Origin: Salipiger sp. H15
Lineage (GTDB): Bacteria; Pseudomonadota; Alphaproteobacteria; Rhodobacterales; Rhodobacteraceae
Assembly (NCBI RefSeq): GCF_040409955.1
Contig: NZ_CP123385.1
Span: 372,001-436,000, forward strand
Direction: 5' to 3'
Length of the DNA: 64,000 bases
Position 1 is the first letter of the stretch, and each line of letters starts with the position of its first letter. Both the position numbers and the translations under genes were made by a program. The notes under the pieces were generated by a model, which was given only the letters and a program-made list of their open reading frames with translations, was not told the origin of the DNA and searched no databases. Positions 16,352 to 24,759 of the stretch are shown here, in pieces.

Positions 16352-17656
16352 TCAGCCCGCGCTCCGCCCCTCGAGCCGGTCGATCAGCGGGCCGATGTCG
16401 AGCAGGTACATCTGCCGCGGCCCCTCGTGCACGCTGTCGATGCAGACCGCGCGGTTGTCGCGGCTCCAGCGCGGGTGCAGGTCGCAGCGGTTGTGCTTGC
16501 CGAGATCCGGCGGCGTGTGGAACGTGCCGAGATCGTAGCGCAGGTCCTTCTCGGTGTCGTAGAGGAACAGCACCCGCTCGTTGGTCACCGCGTCGGGATA
16601 GGTGTCCGAGAGCATCCAGCGCGGATCGCGCCCGTAGGTCATGTGGCCGTTCTCGTCGAGCAGCCCCGGCCCCACCGGCGTCACCTCTCCGGTGCGGTCG
16701 TTGTAGAGCTGGTAATGGATCTCGCCGCCGTGCGGGCCCCAGACGATCACCTCGTCGTCGCTCTTCCACAGCGGGTGCGAGATCTGCCACTCGGACTTCT
16801 CGTAGTCGAAGGTGCCATGCGCCGAGGGGTCGAAATCCTCGGCGAGCTGCGGCAGCGGGTGGTCGGCATCCTCGAGCAGGCGCAGGTCGCTGCCGTCGCC
16901 GTTGATCGTGTAGAGCCGGTGCAGGTAGCAGAACTCGTCGTCGGGCCGCTCGGTCCAGCGGTGCAGGAAGAGGAAGCGCGTGCCCGAGGGGTTCACCTCC
17001 ATATGGGTGATCCAGTGGAAGGCCTTGTCCATCGAGGGCACGTGGCGATGCTCGAAGAGCCGCCGCAGCGAGCAGATGAGCCGGGTCTCGCCGGTCTCGA
17101 TGTCCATCCGCCAGATGCCGTCATCCTCGGGCGCGCGGTCGAGCTCGGGCTCCTGCGCCGTGGCGGGATAGCCGATGGTCCGGTGCGTGCGGATGAAGCG
17201 CGAGTAGTTCAGCGTCAGGGCAAAGCGCCCGTCCGGGGCCATGACGTAAATCGGCAGCGGCAGCTCGCGCGCCGCGCCGGTGGCGGTATCGACCACGCGA
17301 GAGCGGAAATCGGGATAGATCGCGCCGGGCCCGCCGGGGCGCTCCGCGCGGACGTTGTAGATCACCCGATCACTTGTGCCGACCCATTGCGCCTGGCAGC
17401 CCATCTGCCAGTTCCAGGCGGTCGTGGTGCCGAGCCCGCGCCAGCGGTCACCGTCCGCAAGGTCGAAATAGCCGACCTCCGCCACCTCGGTGCCGGTGAG
17501 ATCCCCGGTGAAGAGCGGCGTGCGGTTGCCCAGCAGGCGGCGGTCTGCGGCGTCGAAGTTCGACTTGTTGTAATAGCCGAAGAAGCCGTGCAGCGCGCCG
17601 TCGCCGACGCGGCGGATCGGCACTTCGGCCGAGACGTCGATGATGCTGTCTCTCAT
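16352..17656 (-). CDS. TolB/WD40-like beta-propeller protein, oligogalacturonide lyase-like
   Basis: This 434-aa protein lacks a signal peptide and is built of repeated blades (DPRWMLSDTYPDAVTNERVL, HPRWSRDNRAVCIDSVHEG and similar). The ending HPRWS...DSxHEG-RQMYLLDI recalls the oligogalacturonide-lyase/PD40 propeller family, cytoplasmic enzymes or binding scaffolds. True pectin-lyase activity is unlikely to be safe to assume because no other pectin genes are present. It is the last gene of a three-gene minus-strand operon (SDR, aminotransferase, propeller), 24 bp behind the aminotransferase. Confidence 0.72.
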   Translation of the reverse strand: MRDSIIDVSAEVPIRRVGDGALHGFFGYYNKSNFDAADRRLLGNRTPLFTGDLTGTEVAEVGYFDLADGDRWRGLGTTTAWNWQMGCQAQWVGTSDRVIYNVRAERPGGPGAIYPDFRSRVVDTATGAARELPLPIYVMAPDGRFALTLNYSRFIRTHRTIGYPATAQEPELDRAPEDDGIWRMDIETGETRLICSLRRLFEHRHVPSMDKAFHWITHMEVNPSGTRFLFLHRWTERPDDEFCYLHRLYTINGDGSDLRLLEDADHPLPQLAEDFDPSAHGTFDYEKSEWQISHPLWKSDDEVIVWGPHGGEIHYQLYNDRTGEVTPVGPGLLDENGHMTYGRDPRWMLSDTYPDAVTNERVLFLYDTEKDLRYDLGTFHTPPDLGKHNRCDLHPRWSRDNRAVCIDSVHEGPRQMYLLDIGPLIDRLEGRSAG

Positions 17657-17680
17657 GTCACACTCCCTGCCCGGGGCCGC

Positions 17681-18877
17681 TCAGGCCAGGGCCGCAAAAA
17701 ATCGGTCCATCCGGTCCATCGCCTCGGCGAGGACCTCGTCGCCGGTGGCGAAGGACATGCGGAAGAAGCCGGGCTGCAGGAAGGACGAGCCCGGAATGGT
17801 GGCGATCTCGGCCTGTTCGAGCAGCGCCTCGCAGAAGCTCACGTCATCGGTGATCCGCATGCCGCCGACGGACTTGCCGTAGGTCCCGCGGATGTCGGCG
17901 AAGACGTAGAAGGCGCCGTCCGGCGGGATGTGGCGCAGCCCGGGCATGGCCGAGAGCCGCGCGGTGATGAAGTCCTTGCGCCGCTGGTAGACCGCGCCCA
18001 TGGCGTCGATCTCGGCCTGCCCGTCGCGCAGCCCGCCGAGCGCCGCCGCCTGGGCGATGGAGTTCGGCCCCGAGGTGTTGTGGCCCTGCAGCATGGTCAT
18101 CCGCTTGATGAGATCCGCCGGCCCCAGCGCGAAGCCGATCCGCCAGCCGGTCATCGCCAGCGCCTTGCTCGCGCCGTTGATGTGCAGGACGCGGTCGCGC
18201 GCCTCGGGCACCAGTTCCAGCGGGTTGCGGTAGCGTCGCCCGTCGAAGATGATCCGCTCGTAGATCTCGTCGTTGATGATCGTGAGGTCATGCTCGATGG
18301 CAAGCTCGCAGAGCCCCTTCACCAGCGCGTCGGAATAGATCCGCCCGGAGGGATTCGAGGGCGCGTTGAGCATGACCATCCGGGTGCGCGGGGTGATCGC
18401 CGCGCGCATGTCCTCGAGCGTGAAGTCGAGCGTCCCCGGGTCGGTCTCGACGATCACCGGCACGGCGTCGAAGACCCGGACCTGCTCGACGTAGCTGACG
18501 AAGGCCGGGGCGATGATGATCGCCTCGTCACCCGGATCAAGGAGTGCCGCGCAGGCCTGGAAGAGCAGCGGCTTGCCGCCCGAGCCGATCATCACCTCGC
18601 GCTGCGCCGAGTAGTCGAGCCCGAAGCGGGCGCTGTAATAGGCCGCGACCTCCTCGCGCAGCTCGACGCTGCCCGCGGCCGGGGTGTAGAAGGTCATCCC
18701 CGCCTCGAGCGCCTGCCGCGCCGCCGCCATGACCGACGGTGGCGAGACGAAATCGGGCTCCCCGGTCGAGAGCGAGATCACGTCCCGTCCCGCCCGCCGC
18801 AGCGCCGCCGCGCGCTCCGAGACCACCCGCGTCGCCGCCGGGGTCATCCGCGTCACCCTTTGTGCCAGCCTTACCAT
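17681..18877 (-). CDS. class I/II pyridoxal phosphate-dependent aminotransferase
   Basis: The 398-aa fold-type I aminotransferase resembles the aspartate aminotransferase Ig subgroup. The PLP lysine is K238 in SKALAMTGWRIGF. Also visible are YTPAAGS (residues 64-70), NAPSNPSG (171-178) and the NDEIY Asp/Tyr pair (202-206). The length is normal and the protein looks intact. It is sandwiched between SDR and propeller genes with gaps of about 25 bp, so a three-step pathway is suggested. The amino donor and acceptor are unknown. Confidence 0.9.
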   Translation of the reverse strand: MVRLAQRVTRMTPAATRVVSERAAALRRAGRDVISLSTGEPDFVSPPSVMAAARQALEAGMTFYTPAAGSVELREEVAAYYSARFGLDYSAQREVMIGSGGKPLLFQACAALLDPGDEAIIIAPAFVSYVEQVRVFDAVPVIVETDPGTLDFTLEDMRAAITPRTRMVMLNAPSNPSGRIYSDALVKGLCELAIEHDLTIINDEIYERIIFDGRRYRNPLELVPEARDRVLHINGASKALAMTGWRIGFALGPADLIKRMTMLQGHNTSGPNSIAQAAALGGLRDGQAEIDAMGAVYQRRKDFITARLSAMPGLRHIPPDGAFYVFADIRGTYGKSVGGMRITDDVSFCEALLEQAEIATIPGSSFLQPGFFRMSFATGDEVLAEAMDRMDRFFAALA

Positions 18878-18902
18878 CCGTGCCTCCTCCCTGCCCGTCC
18901 GC

Positions 18903-19667
18903 CTAGGTCGCCTGTCCGCCGTTCGCGCCGATCATCTGCCCGGTCACGAAGCGGGCCTCGGGCGAGCAGAGGAAGGTCACGACAGAGGCGATGTCGTCGG
19001 TCGCCCCCATGAAGCCGACCGGGATCGCGGCGCGGATCTTCGGATCGCTGCCGTCCCGCCCCTCGGTCAGGGTCTGCCCCGGCGAGACAGCGTTGACCGT
19101 GATGCCCTGCGGGCCGAACTCGGTGGCGAGCGCCCGCGTCAGCCCGAGGATGCCGTGCTTGGAGGCCGAGATCGGCGCGCCCTCGAAATAGCCCTTGATC
19201 GCCTTCATCCCGGTCATGCTGACGATGCGGCCGAACCCGGCCTCGACCATGCCCGGCAGGAAGGCCTGCGCGGTGCGGAAGGCGGCGGTGAGCCCGGTGT
19301 CGATGACCGCCGCCCAGTCCTCCTCGCTGGTCTCGAGGAAGGGCCTGTGCGGCCGGATCGCGGCATTGTTCACCACGATCTCGACCCGGCCGAAGACGGC
19401 GAGCGCCGCGTCGCGAATCGCCGCGATGTCCGCCGCGCTCGACATGTCGCCCATGGCGACCAGCGCCGAGGCGCCCTCCGCCTCGACCAGCCGCGCGGTC
19501 TCTTCGCAGGCGGCGCGGTCGCGTGCGCCGTTGACCACGACGTTGCATCCCTGCCGGGCGAGTTGCACCGCGACGGCGCGGCCGATGTTGCGCCCCGAGC
19601 CCGAGACGAAGGCCGTCCGCCCCTCGTGGCCCGAGCCGAGTCGCGCGGCGCTGGCTGTGTCGTTCAT
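18903..19667 (-). CDS. SDR family protein with the catalytic Tyr replaced
   Basis: The 254-aa Rossmann protein has the nucleotide motif VSGSGRNIG (residues 21-29), NNAA (100-103) and the usual C-terminal TGQMIGANGG. The active-site Ser150 and Lys170 are present, but the YxxxK motif reads ISASK, placing Ile166 at the tyrosine position. Y160 in KGYFEG is nearby and could substitute, or the protein may not be a classical dehydrogenase. It is the first gene of the minus-strand operon divergent from the GntR gene at 19860, with their shared operator between. Confidence 0.85.
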   Translation of the reverse strand: MNDTASAARLGSGHEGRTAFVSGSGRNIGRAVAVQLARQGCNVVVNGARDRAACEETARLVEAEGASALVAMGDMSSAADIAAIRDAALAVFGRVEIVVNNAAIRPHRPFLETSEEDWAAVIDTGLTAAFRTAQAFLPGMVEAGFGRIVSMTGMKAIKGYFEGAPISASKHGILGLTRALATEFGPQGITVNAVSPGQTLTEGRDGSDPKIRAAIPVGFMGATDDIASVVTFLCSPEARFVTGQMIGANGGQAT

Positions 19668-19804
19668 CGTCCTGCCCTCCCTTTTCCGATGTGGATGGCG
19701 CCGGAACCCCGGTGGGATACGTCCCGCGGCGCCCTGCCCGGCCGGCGCATTCCGCGCGGCTCCGGGCTCTCCCTGCCTTCATGAGTGGCGATGGTGGATC
19801 ATCT

Positions 19805-19833
19805 TGTCAACTCTCCGCCAACTGTTGACAGTT
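19805..19833. promoter_or_regulatory. GntR operator AACTGTTGACAGTT in the divergent SDR/GntR promoter
   Basis: AACTGTTGACAGTT (19820-19833) is identical to the site at 10533-10546. An additional inverted element, TGTCAACT at 19805-19812, is the reverse complement of AGTTGACA. Position between the divergent starts at 19667 and 19860 suggests control of both directions and autoregulation. Confidence 0.72.
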
Positions 19834-19859
19834 TGTTTTTTATCTCGCAGGGTGACGCC

Positions 19860-20546
19860 ATGGAACACACCGCACCGACTCCCGGACAGACCGCCACGCG
19901 CCGCCGCGACGGCTCGCTCACCCAGACCGTGCGTGCCCGGATCGAGACGATGATCCTGCGCGGCGAGCTCTCGGCGGGCGTCCGGCTGAACGAGCAGCAG
20001 CTTTCGGACATCCTCGGCGTCAGCCGCGGCCCGGTGCGCGAGGCGCTGCGGCTGCTCGCCAGCGACGGGTTGGTTGCGGTCAGCACCAACCAGGGCGCCT
20101 TCGTGAAGCAGCACACGATCGAGGACGCGCTCGAACTCTACGATCTGCGCGCGCTCATCGCGGGCTACGCCTGCGGCAAGCTTGCGCGGCGCTCGACCCG
20201 GCAGCAGCGCGAGGAACTGGCGGCGCTGGTCGCCGAGATGGAGGCCTGCCTCAACGCCGGCGACGAGGAAGGCTATTTCGCCCGGAACCTGACCTTCCAC
20301 GACCTGATCGGCGAGATGTCGGGCGCCAAGAAGTCGGCCGAGCTCTACGCCTCGCTCGACAAGGAGGTGCGGCTGCTGCGGCGCCGCGTCCTGCAGGGGC
20401 GCGAGTCGATGGCGAAGTCGCACGAGGAACATCTGCGCATTCTCGATGCCATCCAGGCACGGGATCCGGAAGCCGCGCGGCGTGCAGCGGAGGAGCATCA
20501 CGCCAGCGGGAAACAGAGGTGGCTCGACACGCTCAAGGGGAAATGA
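19860..20546 (+). CDS. GntR family regulator with FCD domain
   Basis: The 228-aa FadR-subfamily regulator has an HTH at about residues 20-85 (NEQQLSDILGVSRGPVREAL, RLLASDGLVAVSTNQGAFV) and FCD domain to the end. ATG 19860 follows CAGGGTG and begins just after the operator; a longer in-frame version from 19785 would run through that operator. Perfect copies of the palindrome at its own promoter and before the MmgE/PrpD gene make it the best candidate regulator of both, and possibly of the TTT genes immediately downstream. Confidence 0.91.
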   Translation: MEHTAPTPGQTATRRRDGSLTQTVRARIETMILRGELSAGVRLNEQQLSDILGVSRGPVREALRLLASDGLVAVSTNQGAFVKQHTIEDALELYDLRALIAGYACGKLARRSTRQQREELAALVAEMEACLNAGDEEGYFARNLTFHDLIGEMSGAKKSAELYASLDKEVRLLRRRVLQGRESMAKSHEEHLRILDAIQARDPEAARRAAEEHHASGKQRWLDTLKGK

Positions 20547-20610
20547 GCCCCAGCCGCCTGGCCGGGATGGGGTGACAAACGGCCGGAACCGGCCATCATG
20601 GGAGGAAGAC

Positions 20611-21597
20611 ATGACGATTTCACTGGAAACGCTCGGCAGGGCGACGCGCGCGACGGCGCTCGCGCTGGTCACCTGCACTCTGGCCGTGGGCGCCGCATCC
20701 GCCCAGTCCTACCCGGACCCGGGAGAGACGCTGGACTGGACCATCGCCTTCGGACCGGGGGGCGGCAATGACATCATGGCGCGCACCATGGTGGACATCA
20801 TCCAGAAATACGACCTCTACCCGGGCAACATCCGGCTCGAGAACCGCGCCGGCGGCTCGGGCGCCGTGGGCTGGGGGCACCTCTATGCGCAGGCTGGCAG
20901 CGGCTACGGCATCTCGACCACCTCCGGCAGCCTGATCACCACGCCGCTGCAGGCCGACACGCCCTGGAAGCCCGAGGACTTCACCCCGATCGCGCTGATG
21001 GCGACCGACGACCTTGCCATCATGGTGCGCGGCGACAGCCCGTGGCAGACCATCGAGGACTATATCGAGGCCGGCAAGACCACCCCGCCGACCATCGCCG
21101 GCACCGGCACGGTCAACGTCGACTTCATCGTGCCCAAGCTCTTCTCCGACAAGGCGGGCTTCGGCATCGAATACGTCTCGTTCAACTCCATGGCCGACAT
21201 GCAGACCGCGCTCCTGTCGGGGGCCGTCGACAGCATCGTCGCCAACCCCGGCGAGATCGTCGGCCTCGTGGACTCGGGCGACATGCGCGCGCTGGTCTAC
21301 TCCGGCGCCAAGACCCCGCCCGAGCTGGGCGACGTGCCGACCATGGCCGAGAAGGGCTATGACATCGGCGTGTCGATGCCGCGCGGCGTGATCCTCGCGC
21401 CGGACGCGCCCGCCGAGGCGCAGGCCTTCTGGATCGACACGATGAAGAAGATCGCCGCGACCCCGGAATGGGCGGAGTACATCAGCACCAACCTGCTGAC
21501 CGAGAACATCATCTACGGCGAGGACTTCAAGCAGTTCCTCGAACGCACCCAGGCCGGTTTCGCCGAAGTGCTGCGCGCGCAGGGCGTCATCCAGTAA
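20611..21597 (+). CDS. TTT substrate-binding protein (TctC/Bug-like), second system
   Basis: The 328-aa secreted binding protein has an N-terminal signal peptide (TALALVTCTLAVGAASAQ, residues about 15-32) followed by GETLDWTIAFGPGGGNDIMAR, the Bug ligand-loop equivalent. ATG 20611 is preceded by GGGAGGAAGAC. It is the first gene of tctC-tctB-tctA-ldh and follows the GntR gene by 64 bp. It is divergent enough from the first TctC to expect a different ligand. Given the neighbouring LigJ-type hydratase and MmgE/PrpD enzyme, a tricarboxylate-like molecule is plausible (inference). Confidence 0.88.
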   Translation: MTISLETLGRATRATALALVTCTLAVGAASAQSYPDPGETLDWTIAFGPGGGNDIMARTMVDIIQKYDLYPGNIRLENRAGGSGAVGWGHLYAQAGSGYGISTTSGSLITTPLQADTPWKPEDFTPIALMATDDLAIMVRGDSPWQTIEDYIEAGKTTPPTIAGTGTVNVDFIVPKLFSDKAGFGIEYVSFNSMADMQTALLSGAVDSIVANPGEIVGLVDSGDMRALVYSGAKTPPELGDVPTMAEKGYDIGVSMPRGVILAPDAPAEAQAFWIDTMKKIAATPEWAEYISTNLLTENIIYGEDFKQFLERTQAGFAEVLRAQGVIQ

Positions 21598-21606
21598 CCT
21601 GCAGAG

Positions 21607-21641
21607 CGGCCGGGTCATCGCCAACACACGCGACCCGGCCG
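21607..21641 (+). terminator. intercistronic hairpin between tctC and tctB of the second TTT operon
   Basis: CGGCCGGGTC (21607-21616) pairs perfectly with GACCCGGCCG (21632-21641) around a 15-base loop. It occupies the 60-bp tctC-tctB gap. The analogous position in the first TTT operon also has a perfect hairpin, supporting a role in differential expression. Confidence 0.55.
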
Positions 21642-21657
21642 ACGCACGGAGGACCTC

Positions 21658-22110
21658 ATGCGGCTCTACTTCCTTCTTCTTCTCTTCGCGGGTTCCGTCT
21701 TCTACGGCTGGATCGCCTTTGTCGACCTGCCCTTCCTGACCAGCTCGGGCCGGCTCGGGCCGGGGTTCTTCCCGCGCATCCTCGGCACCGGGCTGCTCGC
21801 GCTGACGCTCTGGTCGCTGGCCGAGGAGATCGTCGCGCGGCGGCGTCTCGCCGGATCGGCCGAGATCGGCATGAACCGTGCCGTGGCGGCGATGATGGGG
21901 CTCGGCCTTGCCTACCTCGCGGCGCTGTCGCTGCTCGGCGGGGTGCCGGCCACCGTGCTCTTCCTCTTTGCCGCGCTCTGCGTGTTCAACCCGGGCGAGT
22001 GGCTGCGCAACATCCTCGTCGCGATCGGCGTTCCCGCCGCGGTCTACGCGCTCTTCGTGCTGCTGCTCAACGCCGACATGCCGCGCGGCCTGCTGCCGCT
22101 GCCCTTCTGA
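21658..22110 (+). CDS. TTT small membrane subunit (TctB family), second system
   Basis: The 150-aa protein has four predicted hydrophobic helices (first MRLYFLLLLFAGSVFYGWI; then a PGFFPRILGTGLLALTLW segment typical of TctB). The start follows CGGAGGACCTC. It is 42 bp upstream of tctA. With its partners it forms a secondary carboxylate importer in the inner membrane. Confidence 0.85.
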   Translation: MRLYFLLLLFAGSVFYGWIAFVDLPFLTSSGRLGPGFFPRILGTGLLALTLWSLAEEIVARRRLAGSAEIGMNRAVAAMMGLGLAYLAALSLLGGVPATVLFLFAALCVFNPGEWLRNILVAIGVPAAVYALFVLLLNADMPRGLLPLPF

Positions 22111-22152
22111 GCCGCGCCGGCGGCCCAACGTCCCCCACCGGAGACTGGATAC

Positions 22153-23676
22153 ATGGACTTCTTCTCGGACCTGGTGCTCGGATTTTCCGTCGCCATCTCG
22201 CCGATCAACATCTTCTACCTGCTCGTCGGGGCGATGGTCGGCATGGTCGTCGGCGTGATCCCGGGCTTCGGCCCCTCGGCAGGCCTCGCGATCCTGTTGC
22301 CGATCACCTTCGGAATGGACCCCGTGGGGGCGATCATGATGCTGGCGGCGATCTACTACGGCGCCATGTACGGCGGCACGATCACCTCGATCCTGCTCAA
22401 CACGCCGGGGGAAAGCGCCACCGTCGCCTCGACCTTCGACGGCCACCCGCTGGCCAAGCAGGGCCGCGCGGGCCCGGCGCTGGTGATGCAGGCGGTGGCC
22501 TCCTTCGTCGGCGGCACCGTCGGCGTGCTGCTGCTGACCGCGCTGGCGCCGACCTTCTCGCAGGTGGCGCGCAACTTCGGCCCGCCCGAGTATTTCCTGC
22601 TGGCGATCCTCGGGATGCTCACGCTGCTGGTGATGATCGGCACGAACTGGAAATACGGGGTGATCTCGGCGCTGATCGGCTTCGCGCTCGGCACCGTCGG
22701 GGTCGACCTCGAGACCGGGCTCAGCCGCTACACCTTCGGCTCGGCCGAGCTGATCGGCGGCATCCACTTCATCCCCGTGGCGATCGGGCTCTTCGGCCTT
22801 GGCGAGCTCTACCATTCCTTCTGGCAGGGCCAGCACCTGCGCAACGCCGAGGGGGTGATCGAGTACAGCAAGGAAACCCGCTTCTGGCCGACCGCGCAGG
22901 ACTGGATGAGCACCCGCTTCACCATGGTGCGCGGCTCGCTGCTGGGCTTCGTCGTCGGCGTGATCCCCGGCGCGGGCGCCACCATCGCCTCGCTCATGGC
23001 CTATTCCTTCGAGCGCAGCTCCTCGCCGCATCCCGAGCGCTTCGGCAAGGGCGAGATGGCCGGGCTCGTCGCCCCCGAGACGGCGAACAACGCCGCCTCC
23101 TCGGGCGCGATGATCCCGCTGCTGACGCTGGGCATCCCCGGCTCGGCCTCGACCGCCGTGCTGCTCGCCGCCTTCCTGCTCTGGGGGCTGCGTCCGGGGC
23201 CGCTCTTCATGTCGCAGAACCCCGAGCTCGCCTGGGGGCTCATTGCCTCGATGTACCTCGGCAACATGGCGCTGCTGGCGATCAACATCTTCGCCATCCC
23301 GCTCTTCGTGCGGCTGCTGCGGGTGCCCTACCGCATCCTCGCGCCGGTGGTGGTGGTGATCTGCACGCTCGGCACCTTCTCGGTCGCCAGCTCCTACATG
23401 GAGATGTACATCATGTTCGCCGCCGGCATCGTCGGCTTCTTCATGCGCCGCTACGACTTCTCGCCCGCGGCGCTGGTGCTGGCGCTGGTGCTGGGGCCGC
23501 TCGCGGAAGAGGCGCTGCGCCAGACCCTGACCATCTCGCGCGGGTCCTTCGCGATCTTCCTGCACCGGCCGGGCTCGCTCTGGATCATCGCGGTCACGGT
23601 GCTGCTGGTGGTCGTCCTGCCGCTCTTCCAGAAGATCGGCCGCGCCCAGGCCCGCGCCGAGAAGGCGGGCGGCTGA
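22153..23676 (+). CDS. TTT large membrane subunit (TctA family), second system
   Basis: The 507-aa polytopic protein carries the TctA signatures VGVIPGFGPSAGLAILLP (about residues 34-51) and VGVIPGAGATIASLMAY in the second half, plus ETANNAASSGAMIPLLTLGIPGS. The length is standard. Its stop is 2 bases before the Ldh-family gene, so the transporter and dehydrogenase are probably co-translated. Confidence 0.93.
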   Translation: MDFFSDLVLGFSVAISPINIFYLLVGAMVGMVVGVIPGFGPSAGLAILLPITFGMDPVGAIMMLAAIYYGAMYGGTITSILLNTPGESATVASTFDGHPLAKQGRAGPALVMQAVASFVGGTVGVLLLTALAPTFSQVARNFGPPEYFLLAILGMLTLLVMIGTNWKYGVISALIGFALGTVGVDLETGLSRYTFGSAELIGGIHFIPVAIGLFGLGELYHSFWQGQHLRNAEGVIEYSKETRFWPTAQDWMSTRFTMVRGSLLGFVVGVIPGAGATIASLMAYSFERSSSPHPERFGKGEMAGLVAPETANNAASSGAMIPLLTLGIPGSASTAVLLAAFLLWGLRPGPLFMSQNPELAWGLIASMYLGNMALLAINIFAIPLFVRLLRVPYRILAPVVVVICTLGTFSVASSYMEMYIMFAAGIVGFFMRRYDFSPAALVLALVLGPLAEEALRQTLTISRGSFAIFLHRPGSLWIIAVTVLLVVVLPLFQKIGRAQARAEKAGG

Positions 23677-23678
23677 GC

Positions 23679-24728
23679 ATGGACGGGGTGCCCTGCCGCG
23701 TCGCCGAGGAGGAGGCCCGCGCGCTCGCGCGCGACGCCTTCCTCCGCGCCGGCCTGCCGCCGCGCGCGGCCGAGGCCACCGCCGGGCAGCTCGTGCTGGC
23801 CGAGATGATGGGCATCACCACCCACGGGCTGAACCGGGTGAAGACCTACATCGACCGGCTCGCGCGTGGGGTCGCCGATCCCGCGGCACTGCCCGTGGTC
23901 GAGCGCCCGGCCCCGGCGCTGCTGCGGGTGGACGGGCGGAACGCACTTGGCACCGTGGTCATGGTCGAGGCGCTGAGCGCCGCGATGGAGGCCGCGCGCG
24001 CGACCGGGATCGCCGCCGCCTTCTGCCGCCACTCCACCCATTTCGGCGCCGCCGCACCCTATTGCCACCTTGCCTGCGAGGCCGGGTTCGCCGCCATCGT
24101 GCTCAGCAACGCGACCCCGGTGATCCCGCCCGCCGGGGGCCGCGAGGCGCGGCTCGGCAACAACCCGATCGCCGTCGCCCTGCCCGATCCCGGCGGCGCG
24201 CATGTGATCTTCGACGCCGCGCTCTCTGTCAGCTCGCGCTCTGCCATCCGCCGTGCCCGCGACGAGGGCCGCCCGATCCCGCCGCACTGGGCCACGGACC
24301 GCCACGGCGCGCCCACCACCGACGCACAGGCGGCGCTCTCGGGCCTGCTGCTGCCGATCGGCGGGACCAAGGGCGCGGGGCTGGCGCTGTCGGTCGACCT
24401 GCTGGCCGGGGTGCTCTCGGGCGCGGGATTTCTCGACCGCATCCCCGATCTCGAGGCAACACCCGGCGCGCGGCAGGACCTCGGCCACGTGCTCATCCTG
24501 ATCGACGCCGACCGCCTGCTTCCCGCCGCCGAGCGCGGCCCGCGGCTGGACGCCTTCCGCCGCAGTCTCTGCACGAGCGCGCCGCTCGATCCCGCCGCGC
24601 CCGTGCGCCTTCCCTCCGACCGCGCCCGCGCGCAGATGGCGCGCGCGAAGAGGGACGGGTTGCCCCTCCCCGCCGCGCTGCTGGCCGAGCTGCGACAGCT
24701 CGCGGCCGCCCCCCGCGAGGGAGATTGA
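23679..24728 (+). CDS. Ldh family (malate/L-lactate dehydrogenase-type) oxidoreductase
   Basis: The 349-aa NAD(P)-dependent 2-hydroxyacid dehydrogenase belongs to the MDH2/Ldh family, unrelated to classical Rossmann lactate dehydrogenase. The conserved TTHGLNRV (about residue 47), the HSTHFGAAAPY catalytic histidine segment (about 118) and the LGNNPIAVALP substrate region are visible. Family members oxidise ureidoglycolate, sulfolactate, 2,3-diketogulonate and similar acids. Start 23679 leaves a 2-bp gap after tctA. It probably oxidises the imported acid or its product. Confidence 0.87.
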   Translation: MDGVPCRVAEEEARALARDAFLRAGLPPRAAEATAGQLVLAEMMGITTHGLNRVKTYIDRLARGVADPAALPVVERPAPALLRVDGRNALGTVVMVEALSAAMEAARATGIAAAFCRHSTHFGAAAPYCHLACEAGFAAIVLSNATPVIPPAGGREARLGNNPIAVALPDPGGAHVIFDAALSVSSRSAIRRARDEGRPIPPHWATDRHGAPTTDAQAALSGLLLPIGGTKGAGLALSVDLLAGVLSGAGFLDRIPDLEATPGARQDLGHVLILIDADRLLPAAERGPRLDAFRRSLCTSAPLDPAAPVRLPSDRARAQMARAKRDGLPLPAALLAELRQLAAAPREGD

Positions 24729-24759
24729 CCTTTGCCCCGCCTTGCCGCAGAGAATTCGG

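Noticed and set aside
20581..20594. GGCCGG-AA-CCGGCC inverted repeat before the second tctC
   Set aside because: The loop is too short for a terminator and it overlaps the leader; it may be chance in high-GC sequence.
20620..23565. 981-codon minus-strand frame across the second TTT operon
   Set aside because: Antisense shadow of tctC, tctB and tctA; no domains, extremely charged.
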